A DNA stretch of 64,000 nt from Trichopria drosophilae (Eukaryota; Arthropoda; Insecta; Hymenoptera; Diapriidae), in the NCBI GenBank assembly GCA_030407085.1, contig CM059585.1:7309001-7373000 (forward strand), read 5' to 3'. Below are positions 24,201 through 34,288 of this stretch, in pieces. The notes below the pieces were generated by a model. It was not told the origin of the DNA. It ran no database searches and worked only from the letters and a program-made list of their open reading frames with translations. The translations under genes and the position numbers were made by a program. Every line of letters begins with the position of its first letter. Within the stretch, counting starts at the first letter, position 1.

Positions 24201-27200
24201 GAAATACATGTTTTATTAAACATATTTATTTAAAATATATCGGAAAAAGAAGTTTTATGAACAGTGTTTTTTACACAGTTTTTAAACATTTACACAACTG
24301 AAAAGGGCATTTTTGTTTATTAAATCAGGTTTACTTTTGATAGCGGGTGCTTGTTTTTGATATCACTGAATTCAAATTTGATGTCAGATTTTCCAAATTT
24401 GAAATGACCGATACAATACGGTGACCAGCAGTTTCAACTACTTTTTAACCCTTTAAGGACGAAATGTACACAATTTGCACTTACTTTTCCTACTATTTTT
24501 TATGTGCGAAATCTAAATCTGGCAGCAGAATTATTCTCTCTCGTCAAGACTTTAACATATCCTAACCAAAAAACATTATTTTTACGATTTTCAGTAAGTT
24601 TGTCTGGCGGAACAAAGTTTTTGATTGCAATTTGGCAAAAGCCACATTAAAGTGTGTTTCATCAGCTATAAAATGTGTGTTTAGTCATCCCTATACAATT
24701 GTTTTTCGTCAAGTTATTTTTGTCAAGGAACGATTATGATTTTTGTTTTTTTTTGCATTTCTAGGTTAGGATATCTCAAAATATGAACAGGCTAGAGCAA
24801 TTATGGAACCAGATTTGGATTCAGTACTTAGAAAACCTTCAGTTCTCGTTTTTGAGAAATACCACTTTAATCTGGCTTTGGACAAATTAGGAACAACAAT
24901 TTTGTTTCACCCCAAAAGCATACTAAAAATGGTCAAAAACTGTTTTTTTTTCGTACTACAGCCGTAAAATGTGATTTTACGGCCTACTTTTAGTCCGTAA
25001 AATAAAATTTTACGGATCATGTGTAACATGAATCTGCGCTGTCAAAAACAACCCATGCGGACTAAATGCAGTCCGCGAAATCGTATTTTTACAGCTTACT
25101 ACCGAAAAATAAGGTTCGACAGGCTTCGCAAGATAAGCCTGTTTCCAAATTTTCAGCCCGCTACTAATTTTTTAATCCAAATCGAAAAATATCGGGCCAT
25201 TTTACAGGGCTATGATTAATTGCATTACAAATATTCTATAAAATCGTAATATTAGTTAGAGAAGTTTGAATAATCCTTTTGAAAGTCATCCACATCCATT
25301 TCCACAAACGCACACATATCCAAATACACACTTAAACAAATTTTCGCATAAAACGACATTTTCAAATCCTAATCGTCAAAAATCAAGATATGTGAATTGT
25401 ATTTTTTAAGTAAAACTATCTGGAACATATTTCTGATACGTTAGTCGGTGATCAGAAGCCGGTATCATAGTAAAAATTTCCTTTTTGACATACGTAAGTG
25501 TAAAATTTGATTTTACGCAGCGTTTTTAGTCCTTTTTTAAAAGCCGTGCGTAAAATAGTATTTTACGTACTTGTATCGAAATATTTAAAAAAATAAATTA
25601 TTAAAAAATCAATCGTATTTCAAATATCATGTTTTTTTTTCAATAGTTTTAGTTCAATAGCAACTTGAAAACTAGTGGGATACGTAGGTCTCCATTTTTT
25701 TAATTTGCTGTAATCCATATGCAAATTCTGCACACTAAGGTACCAAAGTTCGTTGAAATTGTAAAATATTATATGTTTGCGATCACAAATTTCGAATACA
25801 TTGTCAGATTTCGCTTACTAACCAAAAATGTCGTATTTTATCAATTTTAAAGTCTTCAATATAAATTGTATTTCTAATGTATCCTCATTATGTATTAATT
25901 TAATAACATGATGGTTTCGTAATTTTCCGTATTTCATTTTCTTAAAGTTGAAGGGAAAAATTCTACTATTAGATTCGACTTATGTGTATTTACGTTATCT
26001 ATCAAATTACGTTTTTGCTTTACTATTGCGTGTCACGCGTGTGATATTTTGCACCTTTATATTAGCTCACATTATTTATAGATATTCAATAAGTAGTTGC
26101 CATATTTTTCACTGAAAACAGATTAAAAATTTTTAATTAACACATTTACATGCCATACAGATCTTCATTATTTAACTGCGGTTAGAAATTTGGAGACGGA
26201 CACTCATTATGCAAACATTTTCAATTATTCTTAACAAAAATATTTATATCTGGAGAATTGGCGATGTGCTGGTACAAACAAGTAATTGTAGACAGAAATT
26301 AGTACAAATTTAACAACACATTCATTTAGTTCACAAAATGTCCAAAAGAAGTTTTTTCTTGGATTGCTATCAGAAATGTATTTCTTACTTGAACGTAATA
26401 TGTACTGTAATAACTATAAATAAGCATTTTTATTCATTAAACAGATTAGGTATTAAAACGGACTAGGATTTTACCACTTACGAGAATGAATGATGCATGT
26501 GTTACACATTTCGTTTAGTGCACCACCACGTGGTGGACGTTCGAAACTATTCCACACTTTTCATCTGAACCTTGTTGAATTTCAATAGTACCAAAGGCTT
26601 TGAATTTTACTAGTTTTAGAGGATTATGCAAAAAGCATTTAAATTTTAATAAAAGTTAATATCGTTGATCAGGCAAATATTTGCATTATAATTTCCTACC
26701 ACCTAATAAGTTTTAAGATTGCCACTATTTTCGGTTTAGACGATAGAGCCATTAAACTTTCTGATATTTCTTTTAGAAAACAAAATTGACATATTTTTAA
26801 AAATATATTTAAAAAACTGATACCCTCAGCTACTTGAAGAACACTTAATTAAAAACGTATACATTATATTTACAATAGACTTTCATGTAAAAAATCTAAT
26901 TTTTATCATATTATTTCTGCAGTTGGTTAATCTTATGTTGAAGGATTAATAGAAAAATTAAAAGGAATGCTGAAACATTACAATTTTTAGAACTTTCAAT
27001 AAACCAATAAAAACTTAGCAGACACTGAACCATTTAAAGATAAATTACCTGTTTTCAATTAAAGTTGTTGTTTGCAAGATTCCTTGCAAAAAATTCAATA
27101 ACATATACTTTGGTTGGTTTTACTATCTAAACAGTAGAATCTGGCACAAGTACAATTTGTAGTTGGTTGTACTATTGGTATAGTATATGGCTACCTAGTT

Positions 27201-27477
27201 TGTTTAAACTTTATAAATGTTTTGTTTACAACAAGTCATATCATCCCGTACTTGTTTCCTTCTCAATATTAAAAGAATATTAACGCACTGGTTTTGCGGA
27301 AAACTCGCACTTCCAGTAAGTATTTAAAAATATCTATTGCACCATAACAAGAAACTCTGAAATATTTGTCTAAACTATAAAAATATCCATACCTTCTAAC
27401 GCTTTCACACCGACATAGGACAGACACAACGTTGTATAAAGAAAATAAATAGTGAATGTCAATTTCAGATATGCCAT
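18216..27477 (-). CDS. Secreted alpha-carbonic-anhydrase-like protein, complete gene; predicted catalytically dead (copy 2)
   Basis: Six exons on the - strand: 27477-27393 (ATG), 22994-22809, 22512-22371, 21579-21474, 20688-20437 and 18311-18216 (TAG). They total 867 nt and encode 288 aa. All joins are GT-AG and in frame. Exon 1 encodes a signal peptide (FTIYFLYTTLCLSYVGVKA). The mature protein has NKPEEWP, RRQSPI, SGGPLKG, VFHWG, GSEH, EPPC and RPLQPQNGR. His94 reads Val, His96 is kept, His119 reads Asn, Glu117 reads Gly, Thr199 reads Leu and the His64 position reads Glu. The active site is therefore gone, as in the + strand paralogue. The two secreted-CA cysteines remain. The protein probably acts as a secreted binding or structural CA-related protein, but this is inference. 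Intron 1 (22995-27392) holds three foldback MITEs. An extra 5' untranslated exon is possible (TTACAG 12 bp before the ATG). Confidence 0.9.
18380..19110. repeat. Old foldback element in the last intron of the - strand CA-like gene
   Basis: TTTATATCGTTTTTCCAC and TTGTTTGAAGTAAAGAAGTC on the left reappear inverted at 19015-19085 (GATTTCTTTACTTCAAACAG, AAACGATATAAAG). The arms are diverged by substitutions and small gaps. The interior is AT-rich and non-coding. Confidence 0.55.
19310..19930. repeat. Foldback cluster of ATGGCGGA-type modules
   Basis: Four forward modules (about 19312, 19484, 19590, 19710) and one inverted (about 19857). The stretch from GGTTCGAATTCCGTAAAGTG (19610) to GATTACGATTATG is mirrored by the inverted arm 19760-19880 (CACTTTTCAGAATTCGAACC), giving a hairpin of about 110-bp arms. 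Confidence 0.6.
20951..21096. repeat. Two-copy tandem repeat, about 80-bp period
   Basis: The words GCTCCTGTGATATAGGAAG and TTTGTGCTCAGGGTGCGGGA are repeated as TACCTGCGATATAGGAAG and TTTGTGCTCAGAGTGTGAGA. It lies in an intron of the - strand CA-like gene. Just upstream, 20877-20907 resembles the CGTAAAAT palindromic boxes (GGGAGCAAAAT, then GACGCCC). Confidence 0.5.
21841..22118. repeat. Foldback element in an intron
   Basis: The left arm GAAATTCAGTGGTACAAGAA is mirrored at about 22090-22105 (AGTACCACTGAATTC), with flanking matches on both sides (TTAGTAACATTTGACG against its inverted TTAGTCACTTTACG). Confidence 0.5.
23063..23313. mobile_element. Tc1/mariner-like palindromic MITE with TA target duplication
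   Basis: 251 bp with nearly perfect inverted arms of about 80 bp or more (CACTGAGAACTCA at left, TGAGTTCTCAGTG at right), bounded by TA on each side. It sits only 69 bp upstream of the second coding exon of the - strand CA-like gene and would fold into a long hairpin in its pre-mRNA. Non-coding. Confidence 0.75.
23674..23875. mobile_element. Palindromic MITE with TA target duplication
   Basis: 202 bp with terminal inverted repeats CACTCTAAATTTCTTAAAGT and its mirror, flanked by TA on both sides. Interior subterminal AGTGAAA and TTTCACT words repeat many times, as in transposase-binding subterminal arrays. Confidence 0.75.
23888..24195. mobile_element. Palindromic MITE, about 308 bp
   Basis: Arms of about 78 bp (CATCATCACGGAAAATGGAA at left, TTCCATTTTCCGTGATGATG at right) with few mismatches, including the shared ACGTTTCGGCTAAACTTTTC. 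It starts 12 bp after the preceding MITE. Target duplication unclear. Confidence 0.7.
24196..27392. other. Long first intron of the - strand CA-like gene; palindromic CGTAAAAT boxes
   Basis: No exon seen. It contains a solitary TTAACCCTTTAAGGACG terminus (24446) of the TTAA-element family, one module copy (about 24398), four CGTAAAAT-N3-ATTTTACG boxes (24961-25567) and a CCACCACGTGGTGG palindrome (26522-26535). Confidence 0.5.
24961..25567. repeat. Four palindromic boxes CGTAAAAT-N3-ATTTTACG
   Basis: Perfect-arm palindromes at 24961-24983 (arms GCCGTAAAAT), 24994-25016 (arms TCCGTAAAAT), 25500-25516 (arms GTAAAAT) and 25549-25567 (arms CGTAAAAT). Each has exactly three unpaired bases at the centre (GTG, AAA, TTG, AGT), while the spacers differ in sequence. 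Function unknown. Confidence 0.7.
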
Positions 27478-30400
27478 TTTGTCAACTGTAATTTAAAATT
27501 ATAAAACATTAGTTAATTGAAACTGTAAAATTGAGTGAGTATTTTCACTGCAACATGTCTGAAATTTCAAAATAACATTTCAATTGAACTCGCAATTGAT
27601 TTATGACTCTACAATTAGATAAATAATGAGTTTTAAATTAATAGAAAAATATTCAGGCCGCTTACTCGGAAGTAATATTGTCACTGTTCGCATTTACAGG
27701 CCAGAAGCACTTTTTCTTCAATTTGTTAGTCGCTATCATATGCCTGCTATTAACGACCACAGAAAGTATACTTATGACGATAATGTACAAAATTGTTAAA
27801 CACTGCGATATTTATAATGGCTTTTTAAGTGAAATAATGTGCAATATATCTTTACTGACCTGTTTCTGTAAAGCAGTTGCCTTTTAATATTTGGTTCACT
27901 CTGCGTTATCTACCTATACCTCTCATTTAAAGTATATTTTCAATACGGTATACGTATAAAGGACCCTTTTACCGTACTATTATTTCCTCAATTTTTGTCT
28001 GACAGAAGTATATCAAAACATTTAATTATTTTTCTTTCAATATTTGATGAACGTATGCCGGGTGAATTTTTTATCCGCCATGTTCCATCCGCCATTTTTA
28101 ATTTAAAAAATCGAGAATCTGTAAATTCTTATTCAGTTACTTAAACCTCCTTGATGTAGATGCCGGTCAAAAAACCGATTATTCAAAAAGCCGACAGGTC
28201 AAAAAACGGACTGTCATAAAGCCGACAGCCGAAAAGCCGATAGGTCAAAAAACGGACTCTCTTAAAACCGATACATAAAAAATAGACACAGGGACAATCA
28301 TTATAAGTGTCAGTTTTTTTGACATGTCGGCTTGTTGGTTTGGCGTTTTTTCGACCCGCACCCCCCGAAGTACCTATTTTCATCTGGATTTGCTATAGTT
28401 TCCTGTTTTTGCTCTTCCATATTGAATTCGACATTTTCAGTATTGAAAATTTGGTCGTTTGTAGTGAACAAAAAAACTATGCTATATACTATATGCTATA
28501 TAGCACACTTACCTTAATTGTTTGAATCTTCATAACCTCTGTGAGACATCGAAATCCTTGTGACCTTCACGATGAGTCAAAATATTTAAATTTTTTTCTT
28601 GTTTAATATTGATATTTTGGACCACTCCAATGCATACAATTAGTTTCTTCTAAAATTAAAATCGGGTTTTTTATATTATAAGATTAATTCAGTTCTAAAA
28701 GAACAACACTTAAACTTATTGAACAGATTAAGGGGCTCATATGAATAAAAATAATCGAATAACATTTATTAAAGTTAGTTTGAACTCAAACTATCCGGAC
28801 TGATTAAATCATTTCTATTTTGAAGCAAACATTTATTTGAATCGTGGTAACTACAAAAAATACTTGAACTGTAAATCTTACTTTGCCAAATAAATTGATT
28901 TCTTAATTTAAGTTAATATTTACTTAATTTTAGTTATTTAGAGAGTTATAATCTATTGCACAGAAAATATCGTTTTGTCAATATTGTGAACCAATACTTC
29001 AGCTTTTTTACTAAAATCTCATTAAAAAAGTCATGAAACGTCCTGTAATTTAATTAATTAATACATTAATCCCCAAATGCACTGAAAATTTACAGCAACT
29101 TCAACGCTTATTTACAATACGAAATGAATGTTGACAAAAATTAAACTCTGCCAGACTCTTTTCGGGCCGCATTGAGACTTTTTTTTTTAAATTAATATTT
29201 ATTTTTCTTAAAAACTATAGGTTTCAGAAAATATTTTCTAGAACAATTAGGATGAGAATAAGTCAAATAAATAATACCCTTAATATTTTAGATTGAGATA
29301 TTATAATTTTTTATATTTAAAAAATTCTTAAAATAAAAATTTTGAAAATAATTATTGAAAAATGTGTAAAAAACTTGAGAGTATCCTTTACATAATTACA
29401 GAACACCTTAAACTGCAGCCTTTGGAGAATAGTTTCTTACAACAAAAATGTCATAGAATTGGTAAATGAATATTACTAATTTTGGTTATATTATTTAATT
29501 GATTTTTTTTTAAATTTGAATGTTTCGAAAAAAGGAAAATTATAAAAATACATTCGTAATAAATTTGAAGGTATTCTTCGACTCATTGTAAAACAAAGTT
29601 AGTTTTAGGAAATATTCTCTATAGTCTACAGTTTTCAATGTTACATTTTAAAAAGAAATTTGTTATTGCAGTTGCCATTTTGGATTTGGAGTACAACTAT
29701 CAAGTGCACACTTCTACTACATTTGAAGTGTATTGAATTAGCTGAGTCAAAAGAAGAATTCAAAAAGATATTTATGAGAAATGAGTTCTGAAAAATCTAT
29801 TTTGTTTAATATATAGGTTAAAAACAAATATAAATAAATTTTTTAAAAATTCTATCAGCACTATTCAAAACAATGGCCCCGAAACTGTTTGGCATAGTTT
29901 TTTCAAAATTTCTTTCACGTTGGAAATAAACCTTAAAGTTGGAGAAAATTTGTTAAGATAAAAATTCAATAATTCTTTGTGAAATATCAGTAATATCTCT
30001 AATGTTGATACTAATTTCTCAGGTATTATTTTCGTAGTTAGCAATATAACTTTATAATTAACGTGAAAAAAGCATAACTAATTATCGCTAAATTCTAGGT
30101 ATAACATTCATGCATAGATTTATATTTTTCTAACGCATGAAAATGTATTTGAAACCCTTCAAACAGTTACGATATGAGGAAACATGCCACCAAATATCGA
30201 TTTATAGATTTTACAAATTGCGCCTAATATTTCGAAGTACACGTGTGGTATAATTAAATATGTTGTAATATGGAAATTATACAAAAAACGTACTTAAAAT
30301 ATTTATGTTGAACAATACATTTCGACTCTTTTTCTATGGTTCCATCCCAATATGAAAAAAACGTTGTAATGTTTCAAAAGAATTCTTTTTTAAACGGTTT

Positions 30401-30939
30401 TATTAAAAAGTTCTTTAAAAACTATAACAGAGTGTTCATAAAGATTTCTTTTATTAAATAATAATATTACTAAACTAAATAATATATTACTCCCTGCAAG
30501 CGTTTATGTGAATTACTTAAACAAGAAAACATTAAAATATACATTTGTACGTTATTAGATATTAATAATTATCATATACACGTACGTCACTTAAAAGGAA
30601 GTTTATATACGGCACAACTGTGCCTTCATCACTTGCGAGATTAATTGTATATGATAATATTGATGAGTTTAACGCAGCGCTTGGTGCACCACTATGCGGT
30701 GGGCATCGAAACATCCACAGTTCAAGATACCATATGAGGTATGATGTATCATGAATTTTGTCCAAAAAGAATACCTTAAGATTACTTTTATTACAATTTT
30801 ATAACTTCTTACCTTTTTTTTCATTAAGATTACTTTGTGACTACTTTCGGAATACTTTAAGTATTGATTTATTGCGGCTATTAGAGTCTACTTAATAAAT
30901 TTTGAAAGACTGCTATAAATCCACTTTTTAAAATAATTG
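27478..30939. other. Intergenic, AT-rich; one MITE, otherwise nothing recognised
   Basis: Upstream region of the - strand CA-like gene. It contains the MITE at 28158-28366, an inverted module copy at about 28077, and a GTGCACCAC-type repeat at about 30685. The frame at 27678-27887 is hydrophobic but has no supporting splice or family evidence. Confidence 0.35.
28158..28366. mobile_element. Relative of the hAT-like MITE at 7400
   Basis: Starts GATGCCGGTCAAAAAACCG and ends TTTTTCGACCCGCACCCCCC. The interior repeats AAAAAGCCGACAGGTC and AAAACGGACT words. It shares the GACATGTCGGC segment and overall layout with the 7400 copy. I could not find its target duplication. Confidence 0.6.
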
Positions 30940-31202
30940 CAGTAGAGTCAAGGCATATTTGCCCGCTCGGTTCCTCGCCTTCCCCTCCCGTCTCCTTATA
31001 TTTGTCAAAAGAAGGGGAGTACCGCTTCTCCCACTCTCCTCAGTCGCGTTAGGTCATGACGTCATAGTAGGCCATTCTTGAAGTCCCAGCGCGCAAGGTG
31101 GGGGAAGAAGAGAGCGGCGACAGACAAATATAATGAGACGGAACTGGGCGAGTATGCTGGCACGTAAATATAGCGAGACGCAAATATACCGGGAATCTAC
31201 TG
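30940..31202. mobile_element. pogo/Tigger-like MITE, copy 1
   Basis: 263 bp, beginning CAGTAGAGTC and ending in the mirror CTACTG, followed by TA. It is GC-richer than its surroundings, with repeated AAATATA-CCGAG/GCGAG words near the ends. It matches the inverted copy at 62275-62537, which has the same length. TIRs of the CAGTAGAGTCTCG kind with TA duplication are known from pogo/Tigger transposons. Confidence 0.7.
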
Positions 31203-32583
31203 TACTTATTTTTCATGTTTTTTTCTTTTATACATTCATATTTTTTTATGGAATTTCCTTTTTTTATATGCTGAATCAATCAGAAAAGTAATTTCGGTAT
31301 CAAGGAATAAGATTACGCATAGAATTTTTTCATTTTTCAAGATGGAGGTTTTATATAAATTGACAATTTTCTTGTGGGTTTTAGAACATGAATTATTATC
31401 ATCTATTAGGGTTTAAGATCACTGATCACCATTCTGACGTCAGAATTGCAAAAGAGAAGATCTCGGACGTAATATTGCCGATATTTCCAGCAGAATTCGT
31501 TGTTTCTTATCCAATTTCCACGGAAATTACATTTACGGGATTTTTTGGGATCTCTGATCATGATTTTGCAGAATTTTTCCTTTTCGTTTCTAAGAATTTT
31601 TAATTTGAAAGTTTGTTTAAAATTAGCACAAAGCGACATTCTGCTGGGGACACTTCAATTTAGAATGTTATAACTTCCATAATGTCCTGATTCACATTTG
31701 TCACCATTTAAAAAAATGTTATTTTTTATGTTGTCATAAATGTATTACGTTTGTAATCGTTTAACCTCAAACTTAATTTGAAGGAAAGATTATATAGTGT
31801 TACATCTTTTGTAATAAGCCAGAAAACCTCCCATGTTATGAAGGTGTATCATTGTTTAAAGCATCATGATATGAAAATTTAACACTTGGTATTAATCTGA
31901 TATGCATTTGCCACGCAATTGCGCTGGCGTGACATCCGGATCCTCCCACATCCGCTTTGGTCATGACCTCTTTGTAACTTCAAGAATTTGGAAATTCATC
32001 CTGCTCTGTCCCAATAAGTTTATTCTTAAGTACGTTGAATTAAAAATGACTCGATTAATAATGCTATTAGTAATATGTTATTTAATGTACTACAGACTTT
32101 ATTAAATAATAATTTATTGACTATAAAAAGTTTCGTGTGTTATATAATTATATATATTATAACCAGCTGCAACGAAGAATATCTCCAATTTTGTTAAAAA
32201 TAACTGTTGCTTTTTTTAGTACATTTTTATATAAAATATTTTTTTTATATGAAACAAAAAATCGACATGGCATTAAACGATATAGTATAATTTTTTAACT
32301 TTAAATTTTAGAATTTCGAATAAAATAAGTATTTTAAAAAAATCTGTTTCTGTCTCCATATTTTCATTTAAAAGGGAATTCATGAATGTCCATTACAGTA
32401 GTACACTAAGTAATTTCTATGATTGACACGTCACCTCGCATGACTTTAAATAAATTCACGGGAAACTGCTGTATTTTTATAAAATTGATTTTAGACCCAG
32501 TACCTCGTTACAATTCAATCAGTAAAAAGTGAAAATTCTGTGTGGTCTCGTATAGTTAAAAAGTGGCAAAATTTAGTTTCCGA
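31203..32583. other. Intergenic, nothing recognised
   Basis: AT-rich. A less AT-rich patch at about 31910-31990 (GCCACGCAATTGCGCTGGCG) belongs to no family I recognise. Confidence 0.35.
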
Positions 32584-32835
32584 TGGAAACATTTTGGTAC
32601 TTCGTTATAATAGAAATATTATCAAATCTCTCAACAATTTTGGGTCAGAATTATTGGCCTAATGTGGATTATGCCGACTACTTAAGCCACTTTGAAAATA
32701 TATCAGCTGAATTTGAAAATTGATTGAAGTATGGGTGAAAATTCTTCATTGATTTCTGTGCCTCACGAGATAAAATTCAATTCTCAACGAGCACCTTTGT
32801 TTTTAATGGACGTGGATGGTTTATTAATTCAATGT
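32584..32835 (+). pseudogene. Possible broken small secreted-protein ORF
   Basis: ATG at 32584 opens a 46-codon frame with a hydrophobic, signal-like start (METFWYFVIIEILSNLSTI) followed by QNYWPNVDYADYL. After TGA the same frame continues LKYG, meets a second TGA, then reads on for about 32 codons (FFIDFC, FSTSTFVFNGRGWF) to TAA at about 32835. Same-frame continuation with coding-like composition suggests one gene with two nonsense codons. I do not recognise the family. A chance frame, or a real 46-aa secreted peptide, are alternatives. Confidence 0.3.
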
Positions 32836-33232
32836 AACTATTTAGCACTTTGTACAATGTGAATGTCAAAAGATGCTTTACATTTGCGTAAATTAATATT
32901 GTAATAAATTACATTCTGATTACTAAACTTGATGTTTCAATCTGCCCTAGTAATTTCTGAAATCCTGAAATCGTCTACATGATGTTTAATGAAGATTATA
33001 TTGTTCGATGTAATGTTTCAAGAATATCTTTCCGTGGTAGGTTTCTGATTGATCATTGATTACAGCCATGAGTTCTAAACAGAAACGTTTCATCATACAT
33101 CAATAGAAAGATCATCTTAAATGCACAAAGGCCCGTCACTAGATGATTTAGACAAGACATAGTTTATCTTAATCATTCTTTTGTATTTTAGAAACTGAAA
33201 CACATAAATCCAATACCTTAAATTTTCATTAA

Positions 33233-34284
33233 CCCATTAAGGACGGGAGACGCACATATTTACGTTGATTTTCGACCTCCATTCTCAACAGGAAATAAAA
33301 TTAATATTGACTTAAAAGTGACCAACCCTACCATTTTCGAGTATGCTCTTTCGATTGGCGTAGTCAAAATTGCATTTAAATTGATTTAAAAACCAATATG
33401 GCGCATTTTAAATAAAAAAATGAACAAAATTTCGTGTGTTTCGTTTTTGTGAATTTTTTTTCCTATCAATAACGTTACCAGATCGATGCCTTTCTGCAAC
33501 CAAAAGTGCACAAAATATATGAACTTCAACTAGGAATTTTCTTGTTTTGCCCTGAATCAACATAACCTCTTCAAAACGTCAATATGTCGAAAAAATTGAT
33601 GAATTGTTTTGACAAATTTTTGTCAAATCTAGGAAAGTTTAATAATTTATTTTCTCTGAAACTATAGATTTTAAAGGAAATTTCCAAAAACAAAAATATC
33701 TTAGAATTGATTAAAGGACCTTCTCAAATTTTTTCAGATTTTATAAATGACTTTTCAAAATTTCGATTTTTCAAATTTTTGAAAAATCAAAAAATGCTTC
33801 AACGCATTCTGATAAAATTTGAAAGTATTGTTTGACTCATTTCAAAGGATTTTTGTTCTTGGCAAATTTTCTCTAAAGTCTATAGTATTCAAGACAAAAA
33901 TTTGTCAAAACAATTCATCAATTTTTTCGACATATTGACGTTTTGAAGAGGTTATGTTGATTCAGGGCAAAACAAAAAAATTCCTAGTTGAAGTTCATAT
34001 ATTTTGTGCACTTTTGGTTGCAGAAAGGCATCGATCTGGTAACGTTATTGATAGGAAAAAAAATTCACAAAAACGAAACACACGAAATTTTGTTCATTTT
34101 TTTATTTAAAATGCGCCATATTGGTTTTTAAATCAATTTAAATGCAATTTTGACTACGCCAATCGAAAGAGCATTCTCGAAAATGGTAGGGTTGGTCACT
34201 TTTAAGTCACTATTAATTTTATTTCCTGTTGAGAATGGAGGTCGAAAATCAACGTAAATATGTGCGTCTCCCGTCCTTAATGGG
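33233..34284. mobile_element. TTAA-flanked giant hairpin element (piggyBac-like MITE)
   Basis: 1052 bp between TTAA at 33229-33232 and 34285-34288. The left end CCCATTAAGGACGGGAGACG is mirrored exactly at the right. Arms 33233-33625 and 33893-34284 (about 392 bp) differ by only about three substitutions in my reading, enclosing a spacer of about 270 bp. TTAA duplication with a CCC/GGG start is the piggyBac signature. No transposase is encoded. It would be transcribed as a nearly perfect long hairpin. Confidence 0.8.
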
Positions 34285-34288
34285 TTAA

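Noticed and set aside
31902..32105. 67-codon frame with a hydrophobic end
   Set aside because: Low-complexity end and no homology or gene context.
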